Shown piece after piece: positions 7,126-15,265 of a stretch of DNA of 37,900 bases. Every line of letters starts with the position of its first letter. Positions within the stretch are counted from its first letter, which is position 1. Source of the DNA: Lachnospiraceae bacterium (GTDB taxonomy: Bacteria > Bacillota > Clostridia > Lachnospirales > Lachnospiraceae); contig JAJQIL010000091.1 of assembly GCA_021199235.1 (NCBI GenBank), positions 1-37,900 on the forward strand. The letters are read 5' to 3'. The notes under the pieces were generated by a model, which searched no databases, was not told the origin of the DNA, and was given only the letters and a program-made list of their open reading frames with translations. Made by a program: the position numbers and the translations under genes.

Positions 7126-7536
7126 ATGGGAGAAGGCATACCGGGACTTGCGTCAGCCTACACGGTGCTGTTTACGGCGGCGCTGATTTTTCTGGCAATT
7201 TTGCTGGTGCTCTGCCTGATACGGGCGATTATCGGGCCGCGGGTAGCGGACCGGCTGGTCGCTGTGAATATGATGGGAACGATTGTGATGGTCATCATCG
7301 CGATACTGACGCTGATGCTGCAGGAAGGATATCTGGCGGATATCTGCCTGATCTACGCGATGATCAGCTTCCTGGCGGTGATCGTCCTTACAAAGGTGTA
7401 TATGGGCGTATATCTGGAGAAAAAGGAAATGACCGGCCGCGCAGCAGTGGAGCAGACCGAAGCTGCGGGCAGCGCTGATGCGGAGAGTATGATATCAGAA
7501 ATAGAGGGAAAGGAGAAGAACAATGGCGATGTTTGA
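7126..7536 (+). CDS. mrpF: Na+/H+ antiporter subunit F with extended tail
   Basis: Three membrane helices with the MrpF pattern are visible: FTAALIFLAILLVLCLIRAI, then GPRVADRLVAVNMMGT (the family signature), a second helix, and DICLIYAMISFLAVIVLTKVY. Known MrpF proteins are about 90 residues; this one has 136, because about 40 mainly acidic residues follow the last helix. Subunit F forms part of the small-subunit side of the Mrp complex. The gene is 122 bases behind subunit E and overlaps subunit G by 14 bases, so coupled translation is likely. Confidence 0.9.
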   Translation: MGEGIPGLASAYTVLFTAALIFLAILLVLCLIRAIIGPRVADRLVAVNMMGTIVMVIIAILTLMLQEGYLADICLIYAMISFLAVIVLTKVYMGVYLEKKEMTGRAAVEQTEAAGSADAESMISEIEGKEKNNGDV

Positions 7537-8026
7537 GTGGCTGCGATTTCTGATCGGCGCGCTTCTTCTTGTACTCGGACTGGGGATTTTCGCGGTGGAA
7601 ATGATCGGCGTCTACCGTTTTCATTATGTGCTGAACCGGATGCACGCGGCGGCAATGGGAGATACGCTCGGCATTGGATTTTCTCTGGTCGGGCTGATCG
7701 TGATGAACGGGGCGAACCTTACCTCGTTGAAGCTGTTTCTGGTGGTCTGCTTTCTCTGGTTTTCTTCTCCGACGAGCTCCCACCTGATTGCACGCCTGGA
7801 GGTGACGACGGATCCGGAACGGGAGAAGCATTACCGCGAGGTGCCGCTTGAGACTCTGGAAGAGGAATTAAAAGTGCGCCGGGACATGCGCATGGAAGGA
7901 AACGTAAATGCCGGATATTTTGAAAACGCCGGGAACGCAGCTGATGCAGCTGAATTCGGAGCAGAATCTGTGGAAACGGCTGCAATTGGTACCGCCGACA
8001 GTATGATGAAAGAGCAGGAGGCGTAG
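7523..8026 (+). CDS. mrpG: Na+/H+ antiporter subunit G with extended tail
   Basis: The protein has three helices and the MrpG signature around GVYRFHYVLNRMHAAAMGDTLG and LFLVVCFLWFSSPTSSHLIAR. MrpG is usually near 120 residues; this one is 167. The extra 50 or so residues form an acidic, alanine-rich tail predicted to lie in the cytosol. A GGAG site precedes the ATG inside the end of mrpF. The next gene starts three bases after this stop. Confidence 0.9.
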   Translation: MAMFEWLRFLIGALLLVLGLGIFAVEMIGVYRFHYVLNRMHAAAMGDTLGIGFSLVGLIVMNGANLTSLKLFLVVCFLWFSSPTSSHLIARLEVTTDPEREKHYREVPLETLEEELKVRRDMRMEGNVNAGYFENAGNAADAAEFGAESVETAAIGTADSMMKEQEA

Positions 8027-8029
8027 ACG

Positions 8030-8488
8030 ATGCAATTTTTTACCTGTATATTGCTGGGATTTCTTGTGGTCTGCGCGATTTCGGTCAGTCTTTCAAAGAA
8101 TCTCCTGAATTCACTGCTGATCTATATGTCATACAGTCTTGTGATGTCGATCATCTGGATTTTGCTGGAGTCGCCGGATCTGGCAATCACGGAGGCGGCG
8201 GTCGGTGCGGGAGTGACGAGCATCCTGTTTTTTGTGACGCTTAAGAAGATTCATGCGATCGCGGATGAGGACGGGGACGAAGCGGAAGCTGGGGAACCGC
8301 TTGCGGAAGCGGACGAAGCAGAAGCGGAAGCCGGGGAACCGTTTGCGACGGGAGCCGTGGATGCATCTGAAAATACACTTGCCGACGCAGATGCAAACAG
8401 AGAAAGAAATTTAAACTTTGACAGCAGATCCACAGAGGAAGAAAAGGCTGCAAAAAATAAAAAAAGCGGAAGGAGGCGGAAAGAATGA
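8030..8488 (+). CDS. MbhD-like (DUF4040) antiporter subunit with long acidic tail
   Basis: The first 80 residues form three helices with the MbhD/MrpA-C-terminal motif SPDLAITEAAVGAGVTSILF (near 45-64), the DUF4040 signature. In canonical Mrp this segment is the end of MrpA; in the membrane-bound hydrogenase and Mbh-like complexes it is a separate subunit, as here. From about 85 to 152 the protein becomes a charged tail with an internal duplication (AEAGEPLAEAD and AEAGEPFATGA) and a basic end, KKSGRRRKE. The ATG has AGGAGG at 8016-8021. The stop overlaps the next start as ATGA. Confidence 0.88.
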   Translation: MQFFTCILLGFLVVCAISVSLSKNLLNSLLIYMSYSLVMSIIWILLESPDLAITEAAVGAGVTSILFFVTLKKIHAIADEDGDEAEAGEPLAEADEAEAEAGEPFATGAVDASENTLADADANRERNLNFDSRSTEEEKAAKNKKSGRRRKE

Positions 8489-9600
8489 GCAGAAAACGTT
8501 CTGAGGAAGAATATCAGAAAACCCGTTCGTTCCGCCTGCGTCAGTGGCTGGAGGGAGAAAAGGATCCGTTTCTGGATACGGTGGAGATGAAAGCTCCGAA
8601 TGCCCGTGAAAACAATCCGAAATCCGTACAGCGAACCATGCCGGAGGCATTCGGAAAGACGGCTGTACATGCGGACGGCAGGAAAGCAAAACGAAAAGGG
8701 ATTCTGAAACAAAGCGGACAGGGTGCTCTGGGAATGGGCGGGCTGGACATGGATGGGAAACGTATCGCGTCCGCTCCTTTATCCTACGAGGAAGAGAAGA
8801 AAGCTCGCGTTGCAACGTGGGTATACAATTCCGACCGCAACCGCGATATGCGCGCGTTCCGGGGTATTTACCGGGCCTGCGCGGCGGTGTTCTGCGTGTT
8901 TTTGCTGATCATGCTTCTGACGGCGGTTTCCTGGCTGCCGACGGAAGGCGTGGAGGACCGCCCGGTGAACAATGAGGTTTCCGCGCGTTATATAGAAAGC
9001 GGCCTGCAGGAGACCGGCGCGGTGAATATTGTGACGGGTATGATCCTGGATTATCGTGCGTTTGATACTCTCGGTGAGTCGCATGTGCTTTTTGCGGCGA
9101 CGATGACGGTGCTGATCCTGCTGCGGCTGGATGACGATGAGGAGAAAAAGAAGCAGCACGCGAACGACCGCCTTTATGAGCCGAAGAACGACGTGATCCT
9201 GCAGACGGTCGCGAAGATTCTGGTGCCGTTTATATTTATCTTCGGCATCTATGTGATCCTCTGCGGACACCTGGGGCCGGGCGGCGGATTCTCCGGCGGC
9301 GCGGTGATCGGCGCGGGGCTGATCCTGTATGTGAACGCGTTTGGCTTTGCGAAGACGGAGCGCTTTTTCACGGCAAAGACCTACATGGTTACGAGTTTTA
9401 CCGCGCTGGCCTGCTATTCTCTTTCGAAATGCTATTCGTTTTATACCGGAGCGAACGGGATCGAGAGCGTGATCCCACTGGGAACTCCGGGGGCGATTTT
9501 GAGCAGTGGCCTGATCTTTGTGCTGAATATCTGCGTCGGCATTGTGGTGGCCGGGACGATGTACACGTTCTACGCCATGTTCCGCAAGGGAGGCTATTGA
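8485..9600 (+). CDS. MbhE-MrpB fusion subunit with N-terminal cytosolic extension
   Basis: The 371-residue protein has three parts. Residues 1 to about 128 are a charged, non-membrane extension with basic runs (KRSEEEYQKTR, GRKAKRKG). A helix follows (VFCVFLLIMLLTAVSWLP) with the MbhE-like segment TGMILDYRAFDTLGESHVLFAA near 185-206. From about 235 comes an MrpB/MnhB domain: LVPFIFIFGIYVILCGHLGP, then GGGFSGGAVIGAGLIL. The order matches Mbh-like complexes and the C-terminal part of MrpA plus MrpB. The extension is not part of any family I know. Four-base overlap with the gene before suggests coupled translation. Confidence 0.88.
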   Translation: MSRKRSEEEYQKTRSFRLRQWLEGEKDPFLDTVEMKAPNARENNPKSVQRTMPEAFGKTAVHADGRKAKRKGILKQSGQGALGMGGLDMDGKRIASAPLSYEEEKKARVATWVYNSDRNRDMRAFRGIYRACAAVFCVFLLIMLLTAVSWLPTEGVEDRPVNNEVSARYIESGLQETGAVNIVTGMILDYRAFDTLGESHVLFAATMTVLILLRLDDDEEKKKQHANDRLYEPKNDVILQTVAKILVPFIFIFGIYVILCGHLGPGGGFSGGAVIGAGLILYVNAFGFAKTERFFTAKTYMVTSFTALACYSLSKCYSFYTGANGIESVIPLGTPGAILSSGLIFVLNICVGIVVAGTMYTFYAMFRKGGY

Positions 9601-9687
9601 AAATGCGTTTTGCAGATGTCAGTCTGACAGATTTTGTTTTGCGTTTCTGCCGGAGATTGCCTGCTTTAGGAAAGGAGACGGTTGAGG

Positions 9688-10065
9688 ATGAATATTTCAA
9701 ATCTAATTAACAATTACGAGGAAGCCGTGGCGATGCTTCTGTTTGTGATCGGGTTTTCCAATCTGCTTCTGCAGCCGAACCTGATCAAAAAGATTATCGG
9801 CATGAATATTATGGATACGGCAGTCTATCTTTTCCTTGCGCTGAAAGGCTACATAGAGGGACACAAAGCGCCGATCGTGGTGGACGGTGTACAGAGCGTG
9901 GATGCTTATGTCAACCCGATCCCGAGCGGTCTGGTGCTGACAGGCATCGTGGTGTCCGTGTCGGTGTCGGCACTGATGCTCTCGCTGACCATCCGTCTGT
10001 ACCGCCGTTATCATACGCTGAATCTTGACGAGATTTCCACGCAGCTGAAGAAGGAGGGATTGTGA
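9688..10065 (+). CDS. mrpC: Na+/H+ antiporter subunit C
   Basis: The 125-residue protein is a NuoK-like MrpC: three helices, the motif FSNLLLQPNLIKKIIGMNIMD (near 22-42), and PIPSGLVLTGIVVSVSVSALML before a cytosolic end. MrpC binds between the antiporter-like subunits. A TTG at 9682 is in frame, but GGAG at 9674-9677 sits at a better distance from the ATG at 9688. The 87 bases before it hold no gene. Its TGA overlaps the next ATG by one base. Confidence 0.9.
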   Translation: MNISNLINNYEEAVAMLLFVIGFSNLLLQPNLIKKIIGMNIMDTAVYLFLALKGYIEGHKAPIVVDGVQSVDAYVNPIPSGLVLTGIVVSVSVSALMLSLTIRLYRRYHTLNLDEISTQLKKEGL

Positions 10066-11570
10066 TGGAACTCGTTCAGAATTTTCCGTTCCTGACCATT
10101 ATTCTGGCGCTGTTTTCCGGACCGCTCTGTTCAATCTTAAAAAGCAAAGCGGCGAAATGGGTCAATACGATCGTCATCGCTCTGATCCTGGTGATGTCCG
10201 TGGCGGTGCTGATTTTTACGATCCAGACCGGCGAGGCGTATGTCTATCAGATGGGACACTTTTCCGCGCCGTGGGGCAATGAGATCCGCGTCGGTATTCT
10301 GGAAGCATTCATGGCTGTCTTTTTCTGCGTGGTCATGCTGCTCTGTATGCTGGGCGGCCGTCGGGAGCTGGCGGAGGAAGTCGAGGAGACAAAGCAGAAC
10401 CTCTATTACGTGATGGTAGGTCTGCTGCTGTCCTCCCCGCTCGCGCTGATTTATACAAACGACCTTTTTACGGCCTATGTTTTTGTGGAGATCAACACCA
10501 TTTCGGCCTGCGGCCTGATCATGATACGGCAGAACGGCCGCGCGATTGAAGCGGCGACACGGTATATGATCATGAGCCTTCTGGGCTCCGGTCTGTTATT
10601 GATGGGCATCTGTTATCTGTATGATCTGACCGGTCATCTTCTGATGAGCAATATCAAAGAGCAGGTCGCCCTGCTGCAGCAGTCGGGTGAATACCACATT
10701 CCGCTGCTGATCGCCATCACACTGATGTCGGTCGGCCTCGCGATTAAAAGCGCGCTGTTTCCATTTCACTCCTGGGTGCCGGACGCATACGGGTATTCGA
10801 CGCTGTCGTCCGCCGCGATTTTATCTTCACTGGTTTCCAAGGGTTATATTTTTCTGGTGATCAAGATTTTCTACAGGGTGATCGGATTTGACGTGATCCG
10901 CGAGAGCAAGGTTATCAACGTCCTGTTTGTGTTCGGTGTGCTGGGCATGATCTTTGGGTCGGTCAACGCGATCCGCGAAAACAACATCCGCAGGATGATC
11001 GCCTGGTCCTCGGTGGCGCAGATCGGCTATATTTACATGGGCTTCGGGCTTGGTACGACGGCGGGAATGATCGCCAGCCTGTTTCATATTTTAAGCCATG
11101 CCGCGACCAAATCCATGCTGTTTATCTCGGCTTCGGGGCTGACGGATGTCTCAAACCATGATACGGACTTTTTCGGGCTGACCGGCTCCGGCTACCGGAA
11201 TAAGATCGCGGGCGTTGCCTTTACGGCAGGCTCGCTGTCGATGGTCGGCATTCCGCTGTTTTCCGGTTTTATTTCCAAGGTGCTTTTTGCGTCCGCTGCC
11301 TATGATACTTCGGGCAAGCTGATTCCGGCGATGATCGCGCTGGCATTGAGTACCCTGCTGAATGCGATTTATTTCATGAAGACAGTCATTCGGATCTACA
11401 CGCCGTCTCATCGGGCGGGGATTGAGACTGATACAAGGACGATTGCTATCCGGGAGCAGCCGCAGAAAACGGTGGTACTGGTGCTGTTTATCGCACTGAA
11501 TCTGGTGCTCGGGCTGGGCTCTCAGCCGATCGTGAATCTGCTCACGAAAGGGTTGGAGATGTTCGGATAA
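10065..11570 (+). CDS. Antiporter-like subunit 1 (MrpD/NuoN type)
   Basis: The 501-residue protein has the Proton_antipo_M core with about 14 helices. The two charged residues needed for proton movement are present: Glu142 in YVFVEINTIS and Lys228 in GLAIKSALFPFHSWVPDAY, as well as HILSHAATKSMLF. MrpD is the closest textbook relative by size. It belongs to the membrane arm, pumping or exchanging H+ against Na+ or K+. A GTG three bases upstream is possible, but the TGATG overlap with mrpC favours the ATG. A 171-base repeat element follows directly. Confidence 0.9.
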   Translation: MELVQNFPFLTIILALFSGPLCSILKSKAAKWVNTIVIALILVMSVAVLIFTIQTGEAYVYQMGHFSAPWGNEIRVGILEAFMAVFFCVVMLLCMLGGRRELAEEVEETKQNLYYVMVGLLLSSPLALIYTNDLFTAYVFVEINTISACGLIMIRQNGRAIEAATRYMIMSLLGSGLLLMGICYLYDLTGHLLMSNIKEQVALLQQSGEYHIPLLIAITLMSVGLAIKSALFPFHSWVPDAYGYSTLSSAAILSSLVSKGYIFLVIKIFYRVIGFDVIRESKVINVLFVFGVLGMIFGSVNAIRENNIRRMIAWSSVAQIGYIYMGFGLGTTAGMIASLFHILSHAATKSMLFISASGLTDVSNHDTDFFGLTGSGYRNKIAGVAFTAGSLSMVGIPLFSGFISKVLFASAAYDTSGKLIPAMIALALSTLLNAIYFMKTVIRIYTPSHRAGIETDTRTIAIREQPQKTVVLVLFIALNLVLGLGSQPIVNLLTKGLEMFG

Positions 11571-11741
11571 CCAGTCCCAAACAGCAGCAACATGAAAAAG
11601 CAGACCTTGCAGATTTATCTGCTAAGGGATGCGTTTTCATGTTGGGATGGGCGGGACGCCCAGCGAGCCTCAGACATATGACGCTGAAAGCGGCATATAG
11701 CTTGCAAAGCAAGCGGTCTGTGGCCTGCTGTTTGGAACTGG
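11571..11741 (+). repeat. 171-bp element with 17-bp terminal inverted repeats
   Basis: The left end (11571-11587, starting CCAGTCCCAAACAG) and right end (11725-11741, ending TTTGGAACTGG) are inverted repeats matching at 16 of 17 positions. Inside are more hairpins: AACATGAAAA/TTTTCATGTT (11589-11598 with 11634-11643), GCAGAT/ATCTGC (11609-11622), TGGGCG/CGCCCA (11649-11663) and GCTTGC/GCAAGC (11700-11714). The element begins at the first base after the stop codon of the antiporter gene. It has no coding capacity and fits a MITE-like or structured-RNA element. A half-copy lies at 4168-4243. Confidence 0.8.
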
Positions 11742-11775
11742 TAGAATCTATATACATGGATATGAGGAGGAAATT

Positions 11776-13422
11776 ATGGGCATTTGGATTTTGATTCCAA
11801 TCTTTCTGCCGGTTGTCGCGGGCGTGCTGCTTTTGCTTTCTTCTGCGAAGGCTGAAGAGGAAGCGCCCCCTCGCTGCGCATCGGCGGCAGAACGCGCCGG
11901 CCATTTAAAGAACGCTGCGCGTGGGACCGGCGCTGCGAAAAGTCTCACCCGGCTGCATTGCATTACCGCGGCTGTTCTGGTGGTATCCGCGGTTTTGGCT
12001 TTATTCGCGGCGTGGAGCGGGGATAACAGCTATACCTGGTTTGAGCTGATGGAGGGCATTCCGATCTATTTTCAGATTGACGATGTCGGGCGGCTGTTTG
12101 TTACGGTATTCAGCATTGCCTGGGTGCTGGTGTGTTTTTATGCTTTTACTTATATGAAACATGAAGGAAAAGAGCAGCGGTTCTTCGGGTTTTATCTGAT
12201 CGTGTATGGAGTCCTCGTGGCGCTCTGCTTTTCGGGCAATCTGGTTACGCTGTATCTCTTTTACGAGCTGATGACGCTGACCTCGATGCCGATGGTGCTG
12301 CATTCCGGGACGCGCGAGTCGATCATGGCGGCCCTGAAATACCTGTTTTATTCCATGTGTGGCGCGTACCTTGGCCTGTTTGTGATTTTCTTCTTATATA
12401 GATACTGCGATACGCTTACCTTTACGGCAGGCGGGACGTTGAACCTGGCGCTGGTTGAGGGGCATACGGGCATTCTGCTTGCGGCTGTGATGGCGGCTCT
12501 GATCGGCTTCGGAGCGAAAGCGGGTATGTTCCCGCTGCATGCGTGGCTGCCGACTGCGCACCCGGTCGCACCGGCGCCTGCTTCTGCAGTGCTCTCCGGT
12601 ATTATCGCAAAAGCGGGTGTGTTGGCGATTATTCGTGTTGTGTTTTATACAGTGGGGGCGGACTTTATCCGCGGCACCTGGGTACAGACCGCGTGGATGT
12701 CGCTGGCACTGCTCACGATATTCATGGGTTCGATGCTTGCCTTCCGGGAAAAGGTCTTCAAAAAGCGTCTGGCTTACTCGACAGTCAGCCAGGTGTCCTA
12801 TATCCTGTTCGGACTTTCCGTCTTATCGCCGAAGGCGATGGAAGGCGCACTTTTGCATGTGGTCTTTCATGCGTTCATCAAGTGCGCGCTGTTCCTCACG
12901 GCCGGAATCTTTATCTTCCAGGCAGGGCTGTCTAATGTTGACCAGCTGGAAGGGATTGGCAAAAAGATGCCGAAGACGCTCTGGTGCTTTACTTTTGCGT
13001 CGCTTGCCCTGGTCGGCATCCCGCCGACAAGCGGCTTTATCAGCAAATGGTATCTGGCGCAGGGCGCTCTGGAGGCAGAGGTTGGCGCGTACAGCTGGGC
13101 GGGACCGGCGGTTCTGCTGCTTTCCGCGCTTCTGACCGCGGGCTACCTGCTTCCGATCGTGACGAACGGATTTTTCCCGAAGAAGAAGGAGCAGGGGGAT
13201 GCTGTGCAGAAGGATGGTGCTTCCGCACATGGCGCGATGATTACCGCGCATGCGGCCGGGAATGCTTCGGCGGCGGATGGCAGTTCAACTGCAGCGGCTG
13301 CTGAGGCGCCTTTAGGGATGCTGATACCGCTGGCGATTCTTGCGGCGTTGGCCGTTATTCTTGGCGTGTTCCCGACCCCGCTGATCCGCTTTGTGAGTCA
13401 GATCGCGGCGGCGGTGCTGTGA
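11776..13422 (+). CDS. Antiporter-like subunit 2 (NuoM/MrpD type)
   Basis: The 548-residue protein carries the conserved Glu164 in YLFYELMTLTSMP and Lys248 in FGAKAGMFPLHAWLPTAHPV, followed by APAPASAVLSG and the HAFIKCALFLTAG helix, so the proton path looks complete. Two insertions are unusual: about 40 charged residues after the first helix (from KAEEEAPPRC) and about 45 alanine- and glycine-rich residues before the last helix (near 470-515). GAGGAGGAA precedes the ATG. It follows the 171-bp element, and the operon seems to read through. Confidence 0.9.
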   Translation: MGIWILIPIFLPVVAGVLLLLSSAKAEEEAPPRCASAAERAGHLKNAARGTGAAKSLTRLHCITAAVLVVSAVLALFAAWSGDNSYTWFELMEGIPIYFQIDDVGRLFVTVFSIAWVLVCFYAFTYMKHEGKEQRFFGFYLIVYGVLVALCFSGNLVTLYLFYELMTLTSMPMVLHSGTRESIMAALKYLFYSMCGAYLGLFVIFFLYRYCDTLTFTAGGTLNLALVEGHTGILLAAVMAALIGFGAKAGMFPLHAWLPTAHPVAPAPASAVLSGIIAKAGVLAIIRVVFYTVGADFIRGTWVQTAWMSLALLTIFMGSMLAFREKVFKKRLAYSTVSQVSYILFGLSVLSPKAMEGALLHVVFHAFIKCALFLTAGIFIFQAGLSNVDQLEGIGKKMPKTLWCFTFASLALVGIPPTSGFISKWYLAQGALEAEVGAYSWAGPAVLLLSALLTAGYLLPIVTNGFFPKKKEQGDAVQKDGASAHGAMITAHAAGNASAADGSSTAAAAEAPLGMLIPLAILAALAVILGVFPTPLIRFVSQIAAAVL

Positions 13423-13469
13423 TACATATGATTTTGACTTGAGTAATATGCAGTAAGGAGGACACATAA

Positions 13470-15089
13470 ATGAGTCCGATATTTCTGGCAGTGGCTGTAC
13501 TGCTTCCAATCTGCGGCGGGGCGCTGATCCCGGTGCTTCCGTTTGGCAGCAGAAAACAGATGATGTTATATATAGAAGGTGTAGTGCTGCTGACTTCTGC
13601 GCTGGCGATTTCGCTGCTTGTGAATCGTCCGGCGGAGCATTTTGTGCTGTTCCGGTTTACCAGCAATATTACATTAAGCTTCCGGCTGGACGGCTTGGGA
13701 AGTGTGTTTACGGCGCTGATTTCCGTGCTGTGGCCGCTGGCGACCCTGTACGCGTTTGAATATATGAAGCATGAAGAGCATGAAAAGTTTTTCTTCCTGT
13801 TTTACACGGTGACCTATGGCATTACGATGGGAATCGCGTTTGCGGAAGATATGGTGACAATGTACTGCTTTTATGAGATGCTGACGCTCGTGACGGTGCC
13901 TCTGGTGCTCCATACGCTGACACGCGAGGCGGTGCTGGCCGGGCGCACCTATCTGTACTATTCGCTCGGCGGCGCGGCGTTTGCGTTCATCGGTGTGATC
14001 TTTATTCTGGTCTACGGCACCTCGCCGGATTTTGTGGCGGGCGGTGTGCTGGATCTGGAGAAAATCGGAAACCGTACGAATCTGCTTCTGCTGATCTACG
14101 TTTTTTGCTTTTTCGGCTTCAGTGTCAAGGCGGCAATGTTCCCGTTCTCGGGCTGGCTGCCGAAAGCCGGCGTTGCGCCGACCCCGGTCACGGCGCTGCT
14201 TCATGCGGTGGCAGTGGTAAAGGCGGGCGCGTTCGCGACGATGCGTGTCACCTATTACAGTTTCGGAACCGAGTTTTTGCGCGGAACCTGGGCGCAGACG
14301 GTGGTGCTGATTCCGGTCATTTTTACGATCGTTTACGGCTGCAGCCGCGCTTTGAAAGAAACGCATTTAAAACGGCGCCTTGCCTGGTCAACGGTGAGCA
14401 ATCTTTCCTATATTCTGTTTGGCGTTGCGCTGATGTCGCCGCTCGGCCTTGTCGGTGCTCTGACACATATGATCTGCCACGCGGTGATCAAGATCTGCTC
14501 CTTTTTCTGTGCGGGCGCGGTCATCTGCCAGAGCGGCAGAGAGTACATTTACCAGCTTGACGGCCTCGGGAAAAAGATGCCGAAGACGTTTGCCGTCTTT
14601 TCCGTCTCCGGACTGGCGCTGATGGGCGTTCCCGGTCTGGCCGGTTTTGTCGGTAAATGGAATCTGGTAAAAGCAGCGCTTGACAGCACGCATCCTCTGG
14701 CGGTGGTCGGGGTGATCGCGCTGATGATTTCCGCACTTCTGACTGCAATTTACATGCTGACGATCAGCGTGCGGGCATTTATGCTGTCAGGAGACGCATC
14801 TGCTAAGACTGCCCGGAATCCGATGATTTCGACCACAGGTAATGTGCCGATGGAAGAGGAAGCGGGTCAGAGAAACGGAGCAGGGGAAAATCTGTCGGTA
14901 CCGATCAGCAATGCTGCACAAAGCGTGAAGTCTCAGGAACACCAGACAGTTCCTTATGAGGAAGTCAAAGATCCCGGCTGGATGATGCTTCTGCCACTGG
15001 TGATTTTTGTGGCTGCGATGTTTGTGATCGGTCTGCATCCGCAGCCGTTGATCGATGTGTTCACGCAGATTGCATCGGCGATACAGTAG
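13470..15089 (+). CDS. Antiporter-like subunit 3, divergent TM7-8 motif
   Basis: This 539-residue protein has the same fold as its neighbours. Glu136 in YCFYEMLTLVTVP and Lys220 in FSVKAAMFPFSGWLPKAG are present. The segment after Lys220 differs from the usual PLHxWLPxAHPVAPAPAS: it reads PFSGWLPKAGVAPTPVTALL, with the His-x-Trp histidine replaced by Ser. MICHAVIKICSFF keeps the later Lys. A hydrophilic loop of about 60 residues (TARNPMISTTG to EEVKDPGW) precedes the last helix. AAGGAGG sets the start. It is likely a paralogue from gene duplication within the operon. Confidence 0.88.
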   Translation: MSPIFLAVAVLLPICGGALIPVLPFGSRKQMMLYIEGVVLLTSALAISLLVNRPAEHFVLFRFTSNITLSFRLDGLGSVFTALISVLWPLATLYAFEYMKHEEHEKFFFLFYTVTYGITMGIAFAEDMVTMYCFYEMLTLVTVPLVLHTLTREAVLAGRTYLYYSLGGAAFAFIGVIFILVYGTSPDFVAGGVLDLEKIGNRTNLLLLIYVFCFFGFSVKAAMFPFSGWLPKAGVAPTPVTALLHAVAVVKAGAFATMRVTYYSFGTEFLRGTWAQTVVLIPVIFTIVYGCSRALKETHLKRRLAWSTVSNLSYILFGVALMSPLGLVGALTHMICHAVIKICSFFCAGAVICQSGREYIYQLDGLGKKMPKTFAVFSVSGLALMGVPGLAGFVGKWNLVKAALDSTHPLAVVGVIALMISALLTAIYMLTISVRAFMLSGDASAKTARNPMISTTGNVPMEEEAGQRNGAGENLSVPISNAAQSVKSQEHQTVPYEEVKDPGWMMLLPLVIFVAAMFVIGLHPQPLIDVFTQIASAIQ

Positions 15090-15102
15090 ACTGAGAATTC
15101 AG

Positions 15103-15237
15103 GTAACTATTCAGGACAGTACTTCGCACTTGCTGCGAAGTACGTATGAAAACGTATAATATATGGGGAAAAGCCCCATCGCGAAGCGATTTTAAATGGG
15201 CTTTTCCCTCGTAACTGTGAAGGTACTGAACAGTTAC
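15103..15237 (+). repeat. 135-bp element with GTAACT..AGTTAC ends
   Basis: The ends GTAACTATTCAG (15103-15114) and CTGAACAGTTAC (15226-15237) are inverted repeats at 11 of 12 positions. Inside are a perfect 10-bp hairpin, GTACTTCGCA (15119-15128) with TGCGAAGTAC (15134-15143), and a long hairpin at 15166-15208 made of GGGAAAAGCCCCAT and ATGGGCTTTTCCC with an inner ATCGC/GCGAT stem. It fills the space between two antiporter genes and may act as a terminator or message-processing site. Confidence 0.75.
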
Positions 15238-15265
15238 GAATTCAGGTTCAGGAAGGAAGAAGGTC

